This document shows positions 1 through 10,267 of a stretch of DNA of 64,000 nt, piece after piece. Source of the DNA: Phytophthora hibernalis (lineage: Eukaryota; Oomycota; Peronosporomycetes; Peronosporales; Peronosporaceae); assembly GCA_012656075.1 (NCBI GenBank), contig JAAKBF010000124.1:124001-188000 (forward strand), read 5' to 3'. The notes beneath the pieces are model-generated. The model had not been told where the DNA came from, did no database searches, and saw nothing but the letters and a program-made list of their open reading frames with translations. Position 1 is the first letter of the stretch, and every line of letters begins with the position of its first letter. The translations under genes and the position numbers were made by a program.

Positions 1-527
1 AGAAATCTCTCCAAAGTCTTTGTCAACAATGATGACACGGATTTTATCCCACGTCGAATTAAACGACTTGAATGAAGTTACGGCATCAGTCAAGCACTCC
101 GCACTCTCATTTTTCATCAGTGCGTGCTGCACGTACTGCCCCTGTAACACAACGCCCACAAAAGACACAAAAAGACACACAGTCACAAAGACACATAATA
201 TCACAAATAGCCACACACAGTCCCAAAAAGTCACACAGGAAAACTTACCTGGCCGAAGACATCATGAATCATGAAGCTAAACAGCTTATAACGTGCGTCG
301 TTCGTGTTGTGAGTGGCGTCTACAATCATAACCTCAGGAAACGCCTCGAAGAAACGGCGCATCTGCTCTGTCTGGAATGTGATGGTTTGCGCCACTTTGT
401 CATCATATACGTAGATGGTAGCCGTGTTTCCCTGGGAACAAAACTCTCGAAACGAGCACTCCAGCCTGGATTCGACGCTCGTCGCTCCGCGACGAGCCTC
501 TCTCAACTTGGAAACGAGGTTGTGCAC
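1..527 (-). pseudogene. MULE transposase fragment, cut by the window edge
   Basis: Minus-strand piece of a Mutator-like (MULE) transposase whose C-terminal part lies beyond base 1. The DDE core is visible as FPEVMIVDATHNTN (first Asp) and VIIVDKDFGE (second Asp). Between them a GT-AG intron can be placed at 142-249: donor GTAAGT, acceptor TTACAG, with a T/G-rich interior on the coding strand. Splicing it joins HDVFGQ to GQYVQHAL, which is normal order for this family. Upstream of 527 the reading meets an in-frame stop in a recognisable GKQVT-RDVHNL stretch, so the 5' part is damaged. The family assignment rests on motif recognition. Confidence 0.7.
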
Positions 528-689
528 GTCGCGTTACGTGACTTGTTTCCCTGAAGCAAACTCACGTTAGATAAAATCACTAAAATAGAGATAGTATTAA
601 CTCAGCCCAACTTCACCTGTTCTGCGTCTCAAATACCTCATGATGAGCTTGTTCTTCGCCCCAGCAGCTTGTAGCTCGTCGACAAAATC

Positions 690-977
690 AATGACATCTG
701 GACAAGCTGTACGAAGCTAACTGGAACTACCTGACAAAACGATGTTTTGATGCAACCCTCCTTGAGAACGATCGTGAGAATGCTACGCGTCTGACGCACT
801 TCTATCGGGTTGGAGAACATGTGATGGTTCGTGTACTCCCAAGGATTGTAAAAGAAGCATCGTGAAATAGCCAAGGGGTCGTACACGGTCGCCGAAGTGC
901 ACGCGAACGGCATCGTGACACTGGACAATGGAGCAACGCAACAGCGTGTGAACATCCGCCGACTCTTCCCCTGTTAA
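690..977 (+). pseudogene. Ty3/gypsy integrase C-terminal remnant
   Basis: Plus-strand tail of an LTR-retrotransposon Pol protein. Recognisable pieces are ENATRLTHFYRVGEHVMVRV, then after a frame change GSYTVAEVHANGIVTLDNG, ending with RRLFPC and a stop at 975-977. This matches the integrase C-terminal region of oomycete gypsy elements, which binds DNA after the catalytic core. Nothing upstream of about 690 reads as the catalytic core, and stops and frame changes are frequent. It is a dead fragment abutting the minus-strand MULE piece. Confidence 0.55.
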
Positions 978-2122
978 GCAGTCCGCGCCATGGGGCCGAG
1001 TGACAAATCCACCAGTGATGGCTCCACTGGCGCATTCTACGTTCCGTGTTTAATGCCGCTATCGGAAGTGTCGGCAAAGGTGGTTTTGGCGTACGGCAGC
1101 AAATACACGGATCCATAAGTTACCTGTCTCGAGTTGAAGCCTTTCGTGTCCCAAGGTGTGGTACAGGACGATATTACAAGTAATGGCTTGACGCAATGAG
1201 GGACGAGGCGAAGTGAGGATGAATCTGCGAAGCAACGCTAACAACATACTGTCACTTCTTATTATACCTTGCTTGAAACCCTTCTGCGAGCCAAGGGTTC
1301 TCAGTACTTCATTCGCCGCTACTCGTGGCGCCTCTGGCGCCTCGTTACCTCCTCTTGCGTCTTAGCTATCGCCTCCTTAATCTCAATCTTTTTGCCGCCC
1401 TTTGCCTGTCCTCCGCGCTATCAGCCCAATTCTCTAGTTGTGCTTTGCATGCATATTGGCAAAGGCTCGATAAAACTTTATTATATTAGACCTGGCAACT
1501 CGCTTTTATCCTAATTACGACTTTACGCCGAAACGGAAGTGTAAGCTAAATAGCAGCTGCTAACCCCAAAAAGCAGAACCGTACGCAGAAATGTTATTGT
1601 GAATTCCGTCCAAATTTGCAGATCTTGGGCGGTTCGCTTACCGCCACATACAAATTACAAGTCTTTTGCGAAGTCACCCGCCCTGGTTGGTCTGGAGCTC
1701 ATCATAACCCGTGCATAACTAGACATTACTCAGAAAACAGCAGGGGGTTACAGCCAGAAGGATACGTCGATTTTATTCATATTCCCGAGACTTAGAAGTC
1801 AGCAAAGTTACTCAAAATTAGTTTGCACCAGCACTTCGATTTGCTCCGCTGTGCAAAAGGCCGAAATGCACTCGCTTTTGAACTCCCATATTGTGGGTTC
1901 TACTCAAAACTGCATTGGGCGATTGGTTGAATCTCCGGCGGTGAAACCGCCATGCAATGGCCAGTGTCCCAAATCTGACTGCCGAATTCACACTAAGTCC
2001 GATTCGTACTTACTGTGACACATGTAGATAATGAATGGCCGTTTGTTTACAGAACCGCGCCTCCCCTGGCTCGGGTAAGCAATACATTCTACCTGTAGTA
2101 CTACAGTAGTAAACTATACCGG
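978..2122. other. Intergenic, no gene recognised
   Basis: Short unsupported open frames only. The region probably holds decayed retrotransposon sequence following the gypsy tail, but I see no terminal repeats or coding motifs. Confidence 0.4.
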
Positions 2123-2705
2123 TCACTCAGTTTGTTGGTGTAGCTTTTTCGAATTTGTCACCATTGCCATAGAATTTTCGTAGCGGCCGTACCCGACCTG
2201 CACCCATCGCACAGTCCATGAGGCCTCAGTCTTGTGGCATGAACGGAGATTTGGTGCCTGGTCGACATCACAGTTGGCGTAGCGGCCGCGACCAACGCAG
2301 ACCCAGCGAGGTCTCTGCTTCTTCGTCTCGAGTTCCACATCAATACGTTGCTGAGTCTGGCTTTCAACCAGACCCGTGACAGTAGTCTCGCATTGAATGA
2401 CATCGCTTGTATCACTCGCTTGTTCACTCAGTGTGACAGCTTCCTTCTGAACAATGACGGTAGCTTCTTCCTGTACGACATTCAATTCCTGTTCGTCCTC
2501 AATCTCTGGAATGCGCAGTCAGTTGAGACCGTCGGTGCTTCGGACGATCTGTCGTCGCTCAGTGCTCTGGGCTTGCCTGACAGGAACGGGTTGCACTTGT
2601 TGAGTAATCTGACGGTGCTTGCCTTGGGGAAGCCCTCACCCAACTGGTCGTCCAGGACAAACGTGGGTGCCAACTCCCAGTTGGCAAGCGCCACTACTTG
2701 AGCTC
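2123..2705 (-). pseudogene. 3' part of a host gene split by a MULE insertion (WVxVGxGRY family)
   Basis: C-terminal part of an uncharacterised protein whose 5' part lies at 6027-6306. The acidic/Gln-rich body is followed by two copies of a short aromatic motif, RWVCVGRGRYANCD and RWVQVGYGRYENS. A frame change near 2519 separates the upstream reading (SSEAPTVSTD) from the downstream one (RIPEIEDEQEL). The upstream reading runs straight into the target-site duplication CTTGAGCTC at 2697-2705. If the element and one duplication copy are removed, this frame continues exactly into the frame of the 5' part. The paralogue at 11165-11861 ends with the same motif. Function unknown. Confidence 0.6.
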
Positions 2706-2800
2706 GGGAGAAGCTAAGGAGCACCGGTTCGGGAGCACCGGTGCAGAAAGCACACACGCAAATAACAGACGGCTTACAGCGTGTCAACTACTTCAACACC
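2706..2800 (+). repeat. Left terminal inverted repeat of the MULE
   Basis: About 95 bp, matching in reverse complement 6010-6026 plus 5473-5551, the right repeat interrupted by the MITE. It contains a double GCACCGG module and ends inward at ACTTCAACACC. Only scattered differences from the right copy were seen by eye. Confidence 0.85.
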
Positions 2801-3075
2801 AGGATCGCCGACAGCTATTCATAAGAAGCGGACTACATGTACTGCAAGGCATGTACAAGCACCAAGATTAATGAGCACCATAAATATTGCGCAGCGTCGT
2901 CCTGTATACCGGTAAACAAAATAAATGAGGCCATGATGGACCAGAACACCACATCGATCATATCGCTCGCTGCAAATAGACCTCGTTGGTTTACACGATA
3001 TCTCCTTAATATAAATCAAATACATCTTTCCAACAAGCTGTTATTCCCATTTGCTATTCGATCTCGGGAAGCAAT

Positions 3076-5086
3076 GCAGTCAGCAAGTGTATTCAGCATT
3101 TCGGCTCCTCCTACTCTCGAATACCAGACACAGCAAGACGCAGAGGATGCCATTCACGCATGGACTAAGTCTCACAGCTACAACTTACCCCGAAAGGGTT
3201 TAGAAAAAATGAGGAAGGAGAAACTGTTGTCAGACGCTTTCAGTGTGACCGTGCTGGCAAACTAAAAATTACAAGAAAGCTCAAGGATGAAGATCGTGTC
3301 AGAATGATGCGTGGGTCGAAGTGTATTGGATGCCCCATGCGCATTCAAATCGTTTCTGTGGACTATTCCAACCCAAATGGAATTTGGAAAATCGTGTACA
3401 CAAATGATGGCAGCCAGAAACATACCCATCCGCCATTACAAGACGCGCGTGTTCATGTTGCTCATCGACAGCGTGTCGTGCAGTGCACTGCCGTTGAAAA
3501 GTGTCAACTTCCGACCTCGTTACGGTGCAGACGAAGGCTAGCGTTTCCACGTCAAAAATATTTGCAACCATGCTGCTCACCAAATACGACACAATGGCGA
3601 TTCCGAAGGACATCACGAATGCAAAGAGCGCTGCCCGGTTAGAAAAATTGGCTTCCCGTACTGGTACAGAGGCGCTTATTCCTGAGCTCAGACAAGAAGG
3701 GTTCTATTACGCTCACGAGGCTGATACGTCGAGAAGGCTTCAATATGTGTTGTGGGCTCACCCCAAAACGACGCAGCTGGCACGAGATTTTACGGATATG
3801 CTCGTGCTAGACTGCACGTACAAAACCAATCTCTATCATTTGCCGCTGCTGAATGTCGTAATACTGACAGGTATGAATAGTATTTTGCCACTTGCTCCAA
3901 TTTGGTTGCCAGGGAGGCCGAACCTGACTACACTTGGGCGCTAAGCTGAAGCTTTTCATGGAGAATAATTCTATCTCGTTACCTAGACTCATAGTCACCG
4001 ACCGGGATCTTGCGTGTACAAACGAAACGGAGACCGTGTTTCCTGGTGCTGCTAAATTGCTGTGCCGCTGGTACATTAGCCGAAATGTCCAAGCTGCAGC
4101 TATTAAAAAAATTGGTAAGGGCAAGGATACGTTGGCTGTGGAAATGTTCATGGCTAAGTACCGCGACACAGTCGATTCCGAGACCGAGGTCGATTTTAAC
4201 CACAACAGGGCTGTACTAAATCAAATGAGTAGCGGCATGGGGACGTACTTGACGAAGGAGTGGTGGCCGCACAAGTCTAAGATCGTGAAGTACTGGACTG
4301 ACCAATACAGCCACTTCGGCTGCCATGACACATCCACCGTCGAAGGAACACACGCTACAATGAAACGATGGCTAGACAACTCAAAGGGGGACTTACTGAA
4401 TGTATTTGAACGACTACTGCCGTGGTGGTTGGGCAATGCTTCTCGCATCCGGTACCAGGCTTCGAAGGAAGCTACATTGATCCCTACCTTCTTTCGTCAA
4501 AGAGAGCAATACGAGGATGTGGTGCGTATACTAAGTGTATATGCACTACAGCAGACGGGTGTACTTTGGCAACAAGCGCTCAAGATTGTTGTACACGGGT
4601 TGGAACGCAGCGTATGCAATGGCGTTTTTAGACGCACTCAAGGTCCACGAATTGATAACCCTCGTCGATTTGGACGGTCACCTCAAGTTGGAGCCTCACC
4701 ATTTCGATAAGCACTGGTGGCTTCCTCCTCAGATTTCCAACACTGAAGGGTCGTCACAGACCGAGAACCCGACACGGCTTCTTGCGCCGAGGACACTAAC
4801 TGGAGGCGAAAGGAGGCGGCCAAATACTGCACACGCTCAATCACACCGGGCGGGCTACAGGGAATACAGTACGAGGCGGGAGCTTTCTCAATTCGAGATC
4901 GTCATACAGAATGCAGCGACCAAAGCTGCGAGTGCCCCACAATTGCCTTCACTGCAAGAGCTTCTCAACGGAGACGATGATGTTGACGAAGATAGCGTTC
5001 CTGCCGCCACAGTCTTGGAGTTTGCTGGCCTCCAACCGTTTGAAGATGACCAGTTTTTTATTGATTTTGCATGCATGAGGAATTAA
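3076..5086 (+). CDS. MULE transposase (FAR1-like N-terminus, DDE core), frame-interrupted
   Basis: Transposase of the surrounding element. A FAR1-like N-terminal DNA-binding region occupies about 3076-3500, where cysteine/histidine positions can be followed across frames. The MULE DDE core follows: VLDCTYKTN (first Asp, near 3810), VTDRDLACTNE (second Asp, near 4000) and STVEGTHATMKRWL (Glu, near 4340). All three catalytic acids are present. A degenerate SWIM-like cysteine stretch lies near 4510-4600, and the C-terminal tail is acidic, ending FACMRN at 5086. Reading the whole protein needs several frame changes (about 3290, 3890, 3940 and 4640). Decay or assembly indels are both possible. Confidence 0.7.
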
Positions 5087-5144
5087 AAGGTGTAACATTC
5101 TACCACCTTGTTTACCTGTATGTGTACCCGAACGCGGATACCTA

Positions 5145-5460
5145 TATGCGATCGCAAAGTAGACGTACACATACACTATTCATTCAATACACGTACATGT
5201 TCCCGTACACGTACACTCATGCGATCTAGACGTTCATGTTGGCGTATGCATACACACCTACATGCGATCGCGTACTAGACGTACATTTTGCCGTACGCGT
5301 ACACACCTACATGGAATCAAAAACTAGCCGTACATGCGTACAACCGCATGTGATTGCGTACTAGACGTACATGTGCATGTACCCGTACGCGTACTCGCGT
5401 ATTAGTTGTACGCGTACACTAGCATGAGCACGTTCACGTACTCGTACTTTTACGCGCACT
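5145..5460 (+). repeat. Subterminal degenerate repeats of the MULE
   Basis: About five imperfect repeats of roughly 60-70 bp built on CGATCGCGTACTAGACGTACA and CCGTACGCGTACAC. They are rich in ACGTAC/GTACGT palindromes and lie just inside the right TIR. Such arrays are typical candidate transposase-binding sites; that role is inferred. Confidence 0.6.
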
Positions 5461-5560
5461 TCGTTTTATATCGGTGTTGAAGTAATTGACAGGCTGTAAG
5501 CCGTCTGTTATTTGCGTGTGTGTTTTCTGCACCGGTGCTCCCGAAACCGGTGCTTCTTAG

Positions 5561-6009
5561 GGAAAACGTCAAAAGGTGTGTACATCCGAAACCTTGTGTC
5601 AAAAGCGGTTAACGTGCGTCAGTAGGTGTGTATAAGGCTGCCAGTATCGACAGTATGTGTTGGGGAGATAACGTGCGTCACAACGTGTATAAATCCGAGT
5701 TCAATGATGCCACAATGTGTGTACATTGAGATGAATGGCTATGCCATTGCTTCCAGCGGGTTCTGAGTCGCACCAACGTCATTGCTACTCGTCCCTCAGT
5801 CGCAGTGGTGCGATTTTGATCCGGGCCTATTCGGCTGGGCCGGGTCTCCTCGGTGAACAACGGGTTTCGGCCCGAATGCACTGTCTACCCCTGAAACCAG
5901 TGTCAGTACGTGTGTTCGGTTGAAACGTGAGAGCGACCAACACTCCACAGCGTTTCGTAAACGCTTTTGACACATGGTTTCAGATGTACACACCTTTTGA
6001 CGTTTTACC
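5561..6009. mobile_element. Mutator-type MITE nested in the MULE's right TIR
   Basis: 449-bp non-autonomous element with TIRs of about 50 bp. The left end is GGAAAACGTCAAAAGGTGTG at 5561; the right end at 6009 reads GGTAAAACGTCAAAAGGTGTG when reverse complemented, and the match continues to about 5614/5957. It is flanked by a 9-bp near-perfect duplication, GCTTCTTAG at 5552-5560 and GCTCCTTAG at 6010-6018. No coding capacity was seen. It split the MULE's right terminal repeat after or during that element's residence here. Confidence 0.82.
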
Positions 6010-6026
6010 GCTCCTTAGCTTCTCCC

Positions 6027-6306
6027 CTTGAGCTCGCGGCGCCAGCGGCACGTACAGCGCCGCTTTATCCGGTGTGATTAGCTTGCACTTGTCGTCGAAT
6101 GCAATGTGTGTTCCTTTTTGCGAGCCTTTCTTGATCGGTGAACTTACGTCGGCAAAGACTCGTCGAGAGTTCTTGGCCATCGCAATGTCTCCGTCCACTC
6201 CTTGGCAAGGTAGGGGTTTGGTGGTGTACTTCGCCACGAACTGCCAGATTCGGAGGGCGGCGCGAGTCATACTGGCGAGCGTCACGAACGTTCCATCGAC
6301 CTTCAT
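6027..6306 (-). pseudogene. 5' part of the host gene split by the MULE
   Basis: Starts at ATG 6306 (MKVDGTFVTLASMTR) and stays open to the insertion point, reading KAALYVPLAPRAQ at the target duplication. On deleting 2706-6035 the next codons are VVALANWELAP from the 3' part, in the same frame; the 3330 bp removed is a multiple of three. There is weak similarity to the paralogue at 11165-11861 (a TFV start and a PLP-C stretch). Beyond the insertion the reading enters the TIR and MITE and stops at 5980. Function unknown. Confidence 0.6.
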
Positions 6307-7951
6307 GTCGTCTCTGCTTTAGTTTGCATCGGTTGTGAGCTTTTGAAGAATTGAAAAATGAGCTACCCCCGAGTTGGTGAAAACTATGGCCGTGGAGCGG
6401 CGACGTTGTCAGTGCGACACGCATTGGAATGGCTCGCTTTGCAGGGCAAGAGGCATGGGTGGCAATACATCTTCGCAGCCGGTTATTAGATCGGTCTCAC
6501 CATTTTTCGGTTACATGTACCGGTATGGATAATACATGCGCAACAGCAACAGCAGTCCAAACGACCATCATGCTGTAACAGGTTGGGTGCAACGACACAA
6601 GATGAGCACACACAGGCTGTGCAGCACAGCACGTGCGGCATGGTGCGAGGCGAGGGTCACGAGTCAGTTGGTAGTCGATGGCAAATGTGGCACGAAGTGG
6701 AGTGGGACGTTGGCAGCGTCGCCACAAGGACGAATCCCATGATAGCTGAGTTGGAGGGAATCGGAATGGTCTGCGACCGCGGAGAGCGGGAGAATGAATC
6801 AGGTGGCGACCTGCGCCAACTGGAGCGAACAGGAGACCGCCAGGTTGACCTGTCTTGACAATTCGCCGAGCTAGCGGACAAGCGGACCAGCGGGCGACAA
6901 GGACGGCGGACAGGGCGGCTTACAGCCCCGAGTTTGCTGACGGCTGCGGTGCAGGACGAGACGCCCGAGGCGGACGTCCAAGTGGCTAAGCGAGCGTCGC
7001 TGTTGGGCTTGGCGAGCGTGCTAGTGGACTCGGCGAGCGTTGCTGTGGGACTTGGCGAGCATTGTTAGACTGGGCGAGGGTCGCCAGCACTTGCACGAGA
7101 AGGACCGAGGGTAGGATCTTGGTAGGAAACGAAACGAATTGAAAGGCAAATAAAATAGGTGGTCGTGCCAGCGAGGCAGACACCGGCGCAGGGGTACCAG
7201 CTTCTACATCTGACGGCCAGACGGACTTTGGATCACCGCAAGGGTCAAAAGACCCTACCCGCAGTGCAGGGGTAAACTAGACACATTGCAATGCCTTCAA
7301 GGAATCGTGCGACACTAAAACCATCCGAAAGTTTGCAAAGTTTAGAAACAGAAATGGTCCCAAATAGTGGCTGACTCAAAGCACCTGGCGTTATCAAATT
7401 TTACAGTCCTCGACACGGTCGAGGGTGGTTTTCTAACCCCTATATATTTTCGTATGGATCGATTCGTTTTGATCTCCTGAATACGAGCATCGTTCTCCCC
7501 ATGCTTGGTATTCCTTCGTTTTTGATAAAACAAGCAAAATGTTTCGACTTCATTCCAATATGAATCTGTCAATACCTTTGTTATTGAATATCCTATCATA
7601 ATCGGCTTATACAGGCTATTGGATGGTACAGTTAAAAAAAATTTATGATTGGCCAAAACACGAATCAGGGTAGGTGACAAAATTGCTATGATTATATCTC
7701 CGCCTTGTTTCAACGTGTTATAGCGCTGTTTGACGCATAAACGGATGAAAGCACGTTACAGCTTCCTGAAAGTCTGGTCGAAATCGAAGTAAAAACAACG
7801 AAATTATGGCGAAAATCTCCCTCGATGCTGTCGACCTCTGTTAGTAAACTATCTCTTCGCTACATCGCGGGTCTGCTTGTCATGGTCTCTGGATAAATAA
7901 TCTGGTGCCGCTGCAAGTCGTGGCATGTGATCATGTCTCGGAGGCGATGTC
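6307..7951. other. Mostly non-coding, short degenerate repeats
   Basis: Contains about four degenerate copies of a roughly 28-bp unit built on TTGGCGAGCGTTGCT at 6985-7085. There is also one AT-rich 123-residue open frame on minus (7342-7713) that I do not recognise and do not support as a gene. It could be old retrotransposon leader or LTR sequence, but no boundaries are visible. Confidence 0.35.
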
Positions 7952-8518
7952 TCAGTTGGTCAGGAACTGCACGAGCAGCTTGGGCAGCGTCTGAAGCAGG
8001 CGGCAGTGCCTCTCGCGCTGCGCTCGCGACTGGGCAAAGGCCGCGAGGTCGACAAGGAAGCGCGCGAGGATCTTCTTGCGCTGCTTCGTGGTGGTTACGA
8101 CGCGCAGGAACCAGAACGGCTGGGCCATGTGGAACCTGGCGTAGGTCTGGAACTGGCGGCAGTACTGGCACAGGAAGTGCGCGTTCACGCACGAGGTCCT
8201 CAGTGCCTCGTGCCGGAGTCGCGCAAACTCGGCGAACCGACGACGCACGCAGAGATTGGGTGCCCGCTCTGGTGCATCTTGGTTGGACGCTGACGCACTT
8301 GTTGTGCTGCACTGGGAGACCGATGTTTGGGCTGGTCGGGTCGGTGTCTGGACTCCGCTGTTCCGCACTGTGGGGATGTTGGATGCGGACAGGAAAAACG
8401 TGTAGGTCTGCACCTCGTAGAGTGTGGCTCCGTCGCGGACGCTCTTGTGGGTGTCGGCGATGCGCATCTGCTCGATGCTAGTGAGGAAGTCCACGGAGGT
8501 GGATGGCTGCGCTGCCAT
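7952..8518 (-). CDS. PX-like protein with Cys insertion (PX-A)
   Basis: Small divergent phox-homology (PX)-like protein, 188 residues from ATG 8518. The expected order is an N-terminal beta region (VDFLTSIEQMRIAD, LYEVQTYTFFL), the strand-helix junction VRRRFAEFARLRHE, then CVNAHFLCQYCRQF where a normal PX domain has its PPxP loop. The helix region QRKKILARFLVDL, a late Cys (ERHCRLL) and an FLTN end follow. PX domains bind phosphoinositides at endosomal membranes; the basic RRF position that contacts the 3-phosphate is kept. Similarity continues upstream of 8518 without an ATG in this frame, so the start may be at 8675 with one missing base. It is the most divergent of six paralogues in the window. 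Confidence 0.65.
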   Translation of the reverse strand: MAAQPSTSVDFLTSIEQMRIADTHKSVRDGATLYEVQTYTFFLSASNIPTVRNSGVQTPTRPAQTSVSQCSTTSASASNQDAPERAPNLCVRRRFAEFARLRHEALRTSCVNAHFLCQYCRQFQTYARFHMAQPFWFLRVVTTTKQRKKILARFLVDLAAFAQSRAQRERHCRLLQTLPKLLVQFLTN

Positions 8519-9149
8519 CGACGCAGGCGTCAGACTTGCGGCGTTGAGCTCTGGCAGCGAAGCGTTCGCTGGCGTTGCGCGCGTGACGTTAAGTAACCCT
8601 TGTGGCGCACCCGGTCCGTCGGCGAGATGCAAGGATGCAAAGCGGCAGCATTGGAGCTGAAGGGGACCCCGTCATGGTGCTTGTGGGCGGAGGAATGCGA
8701 AGTGACGCAGAGGTCGAAAAGAGCTGTGAGTGGTCAGTGAGGCTGAAGTTGGGTACGCAACCACTGTTGCACATAGTGTAAACATGGTGTCGTGATTATA
8801 TCGGCGGCGGCGCGTTGGCTTGCTCGTCTACCCCACCCGAGCAAGGTGCAGCCACGCCCATCGCAGACGTGATCACCATGGTGCGAAGGAGCGCCTCGGT
8901 TCCCAGCGATATCGGTGCCGACCGACGCTCCAGGTTGGTCCCGAGCTGACCGTTGGCACGCCTTTAACAGTGATGATGGCCTTGATCACGACGCAACCTC
9001 GAGGAGCAATCACCTCGCTCGTTCAACTTGAAGCTCTAATCCTGATCTGCTGCACTTCGGCAGCGAGGTTGGAGTCCAGTAAGCTCTTGCTCGAGACTTT
9101 TGTTTGAAGACGGCGCTCAAATGGACACAACTTGTCTCGGGAGAACATC

Positions 9150-9560
9150 CTCAACGCGCGAGATGTGATTGTTTGCTGAAGATCCGAGTCACGGTACCCC
9201 TCAACAGTGAAGGTTGCAAACGGGAGAGTGGAAATCATTCAGGTTCAGGAAACACCTCGAATACGAATACCAATTCGTTGTTTGCATCCGTCCGCGTCAC
9301 GTTGATCTTCACGCGCTCGAACCGCTAGAGGAACCCGGTAGAGAAGCATCCCACCGGCAATGGGTCTCATGGTTAAGGCCAAGGTGCGGCTGAACGTCTC
9401 CATTGACCGCGATGGCGAACGTCGGCGACTCAGCTGTGGAGTTCATGTGCGGGTTTCCAGCGGAGGCTCGGAGACTCTCCACTGGTTGATACAGGAGGCA
9501 ACACCTTCGGGTGCAGTTCGTTCGTGGACTGCGCGGTCTTATGTGTTAAAAGCAAGAGAA
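9150..9560 (-). pseudogene. Inverted PX-B relic
   Basis: The minus strand here closely resembles the 5' half of the PX-B gene downstream. For example, the reverse complement of 9241-9300 reads GACGCGGACGGATGCA then GAATTGGTATTCG, matching 10507-10545, and 9301-9360 matches 10440-10505. An extra base near 9255 and other indels destroy the frame. Similarity fades towards 9150. It is an inverted, decayed duplicate about 0.7 kb from the source. Confidence 0.75.
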
Positions 9561-10047
9561 ATCCATTGTGCGCAAATTCTTGATCTAGATTTTACTTGGC
9601 TTTTGTATGGCAAGAGGATAACTGATGTTTAGAGGCTAGCGAGGGCTTAAGTTGAGCATCGGAGGGTTGATATGTTGGTTCTCTGATCGAGCAGCGATAG
9701 CTAAACCTAACAAAATACTCAGAAGACGGAACTAAAACCTGGTTTTAGTGGTGATTTGAAGCATCCGCGCGCTTCTTCATAATCATCCCATTACGAGCGC
9801 TCGCCGATTACTTGAGTTCATCGTCATAAAAGATACATGGATAGCCTGTTTCGCAGCGCACCGCGCAGAGTTTTCATCCTTTCGCGATGGCTAAAGAATC
9901 TGGAGTAACACAGATTAACGATACAAACATGAGAACTGCGTACAACCTTTAGGTATGTACCTGCATCTGCGTGATGGTACCCTTCCTTTAGTTTTGTGCA
10001 ATACCATGGGCTTCAAGTTTTATAATGCCGGCCAGGTTAGTTGCCCC

Positions 10048-10084
10048 CATAATCATGACCTTCAAGCTGGGGGTCATGATTATG
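10048..10084. repeat. Hairpin-forming inverted repeat
   Basis: Arms CATAATCATGACC and GGTCATGATTATG, 13 bp each, perfect, with an 11-base spacer. It lies about 180 bp upstream of the PX-B start. Role unknown. Confidence 0.6.
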
Positions 10085-10267
10085 AAGGTGCGCACGCGAA
10101 GTGCTTCGGTCATTGGCCATACAGTACACTTCAGTCACTGAATTCGCAAAAGATGGTCATGTTGACGCGGTGAAGTCGATTATGGTGCCGACTGCTAGGA
10201 CGACTGGACTCAGAGACATCACTTTCCGTTTGGACTTCTGTCGACTAGATTGAGCGTTTAGCGCGCA

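Larger units (their letters stand above)
2706..6026 (+). mobile_element. Mutator-like element with TIRs and 9-bp TSD
   Basis: Autonomous-type MULE. Long terminal inverted repeats begin GGGAGAAGCTAAGGAGC at 2706 and end as the reverse complement at 6026. The perfect 9-bp duplication CTTGAGCTC flanks it at 2697-2705 and 6027-6035, and a 9-bp target duplication is the hallmark of the Mutator superfamily. Inside are a transposase reading on plus (about 3076-5086), a block of subterminal repeats (5145-5460) and a nested MITE (5561-6009) that splits the right TIR. The element interrupts a minus-strand host gene. The perfect duplication and similar TIRs argue for a fairly recent insertion. Confidence 0.88.

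Noticed and set aside
5100..5460. CRISPR-like array
   Set aside because: Units are degenerate and adjacent without spacers, inside a eukaryotic MULE; they are subterminal repeats.
7342..7713. 123-residue minus-strand frame ending WDHF
   Set aside because: Considered as a BED/hAT N-terminus; only a three- to four-residue resemblance, AT-rich, no zinc ligands in order.
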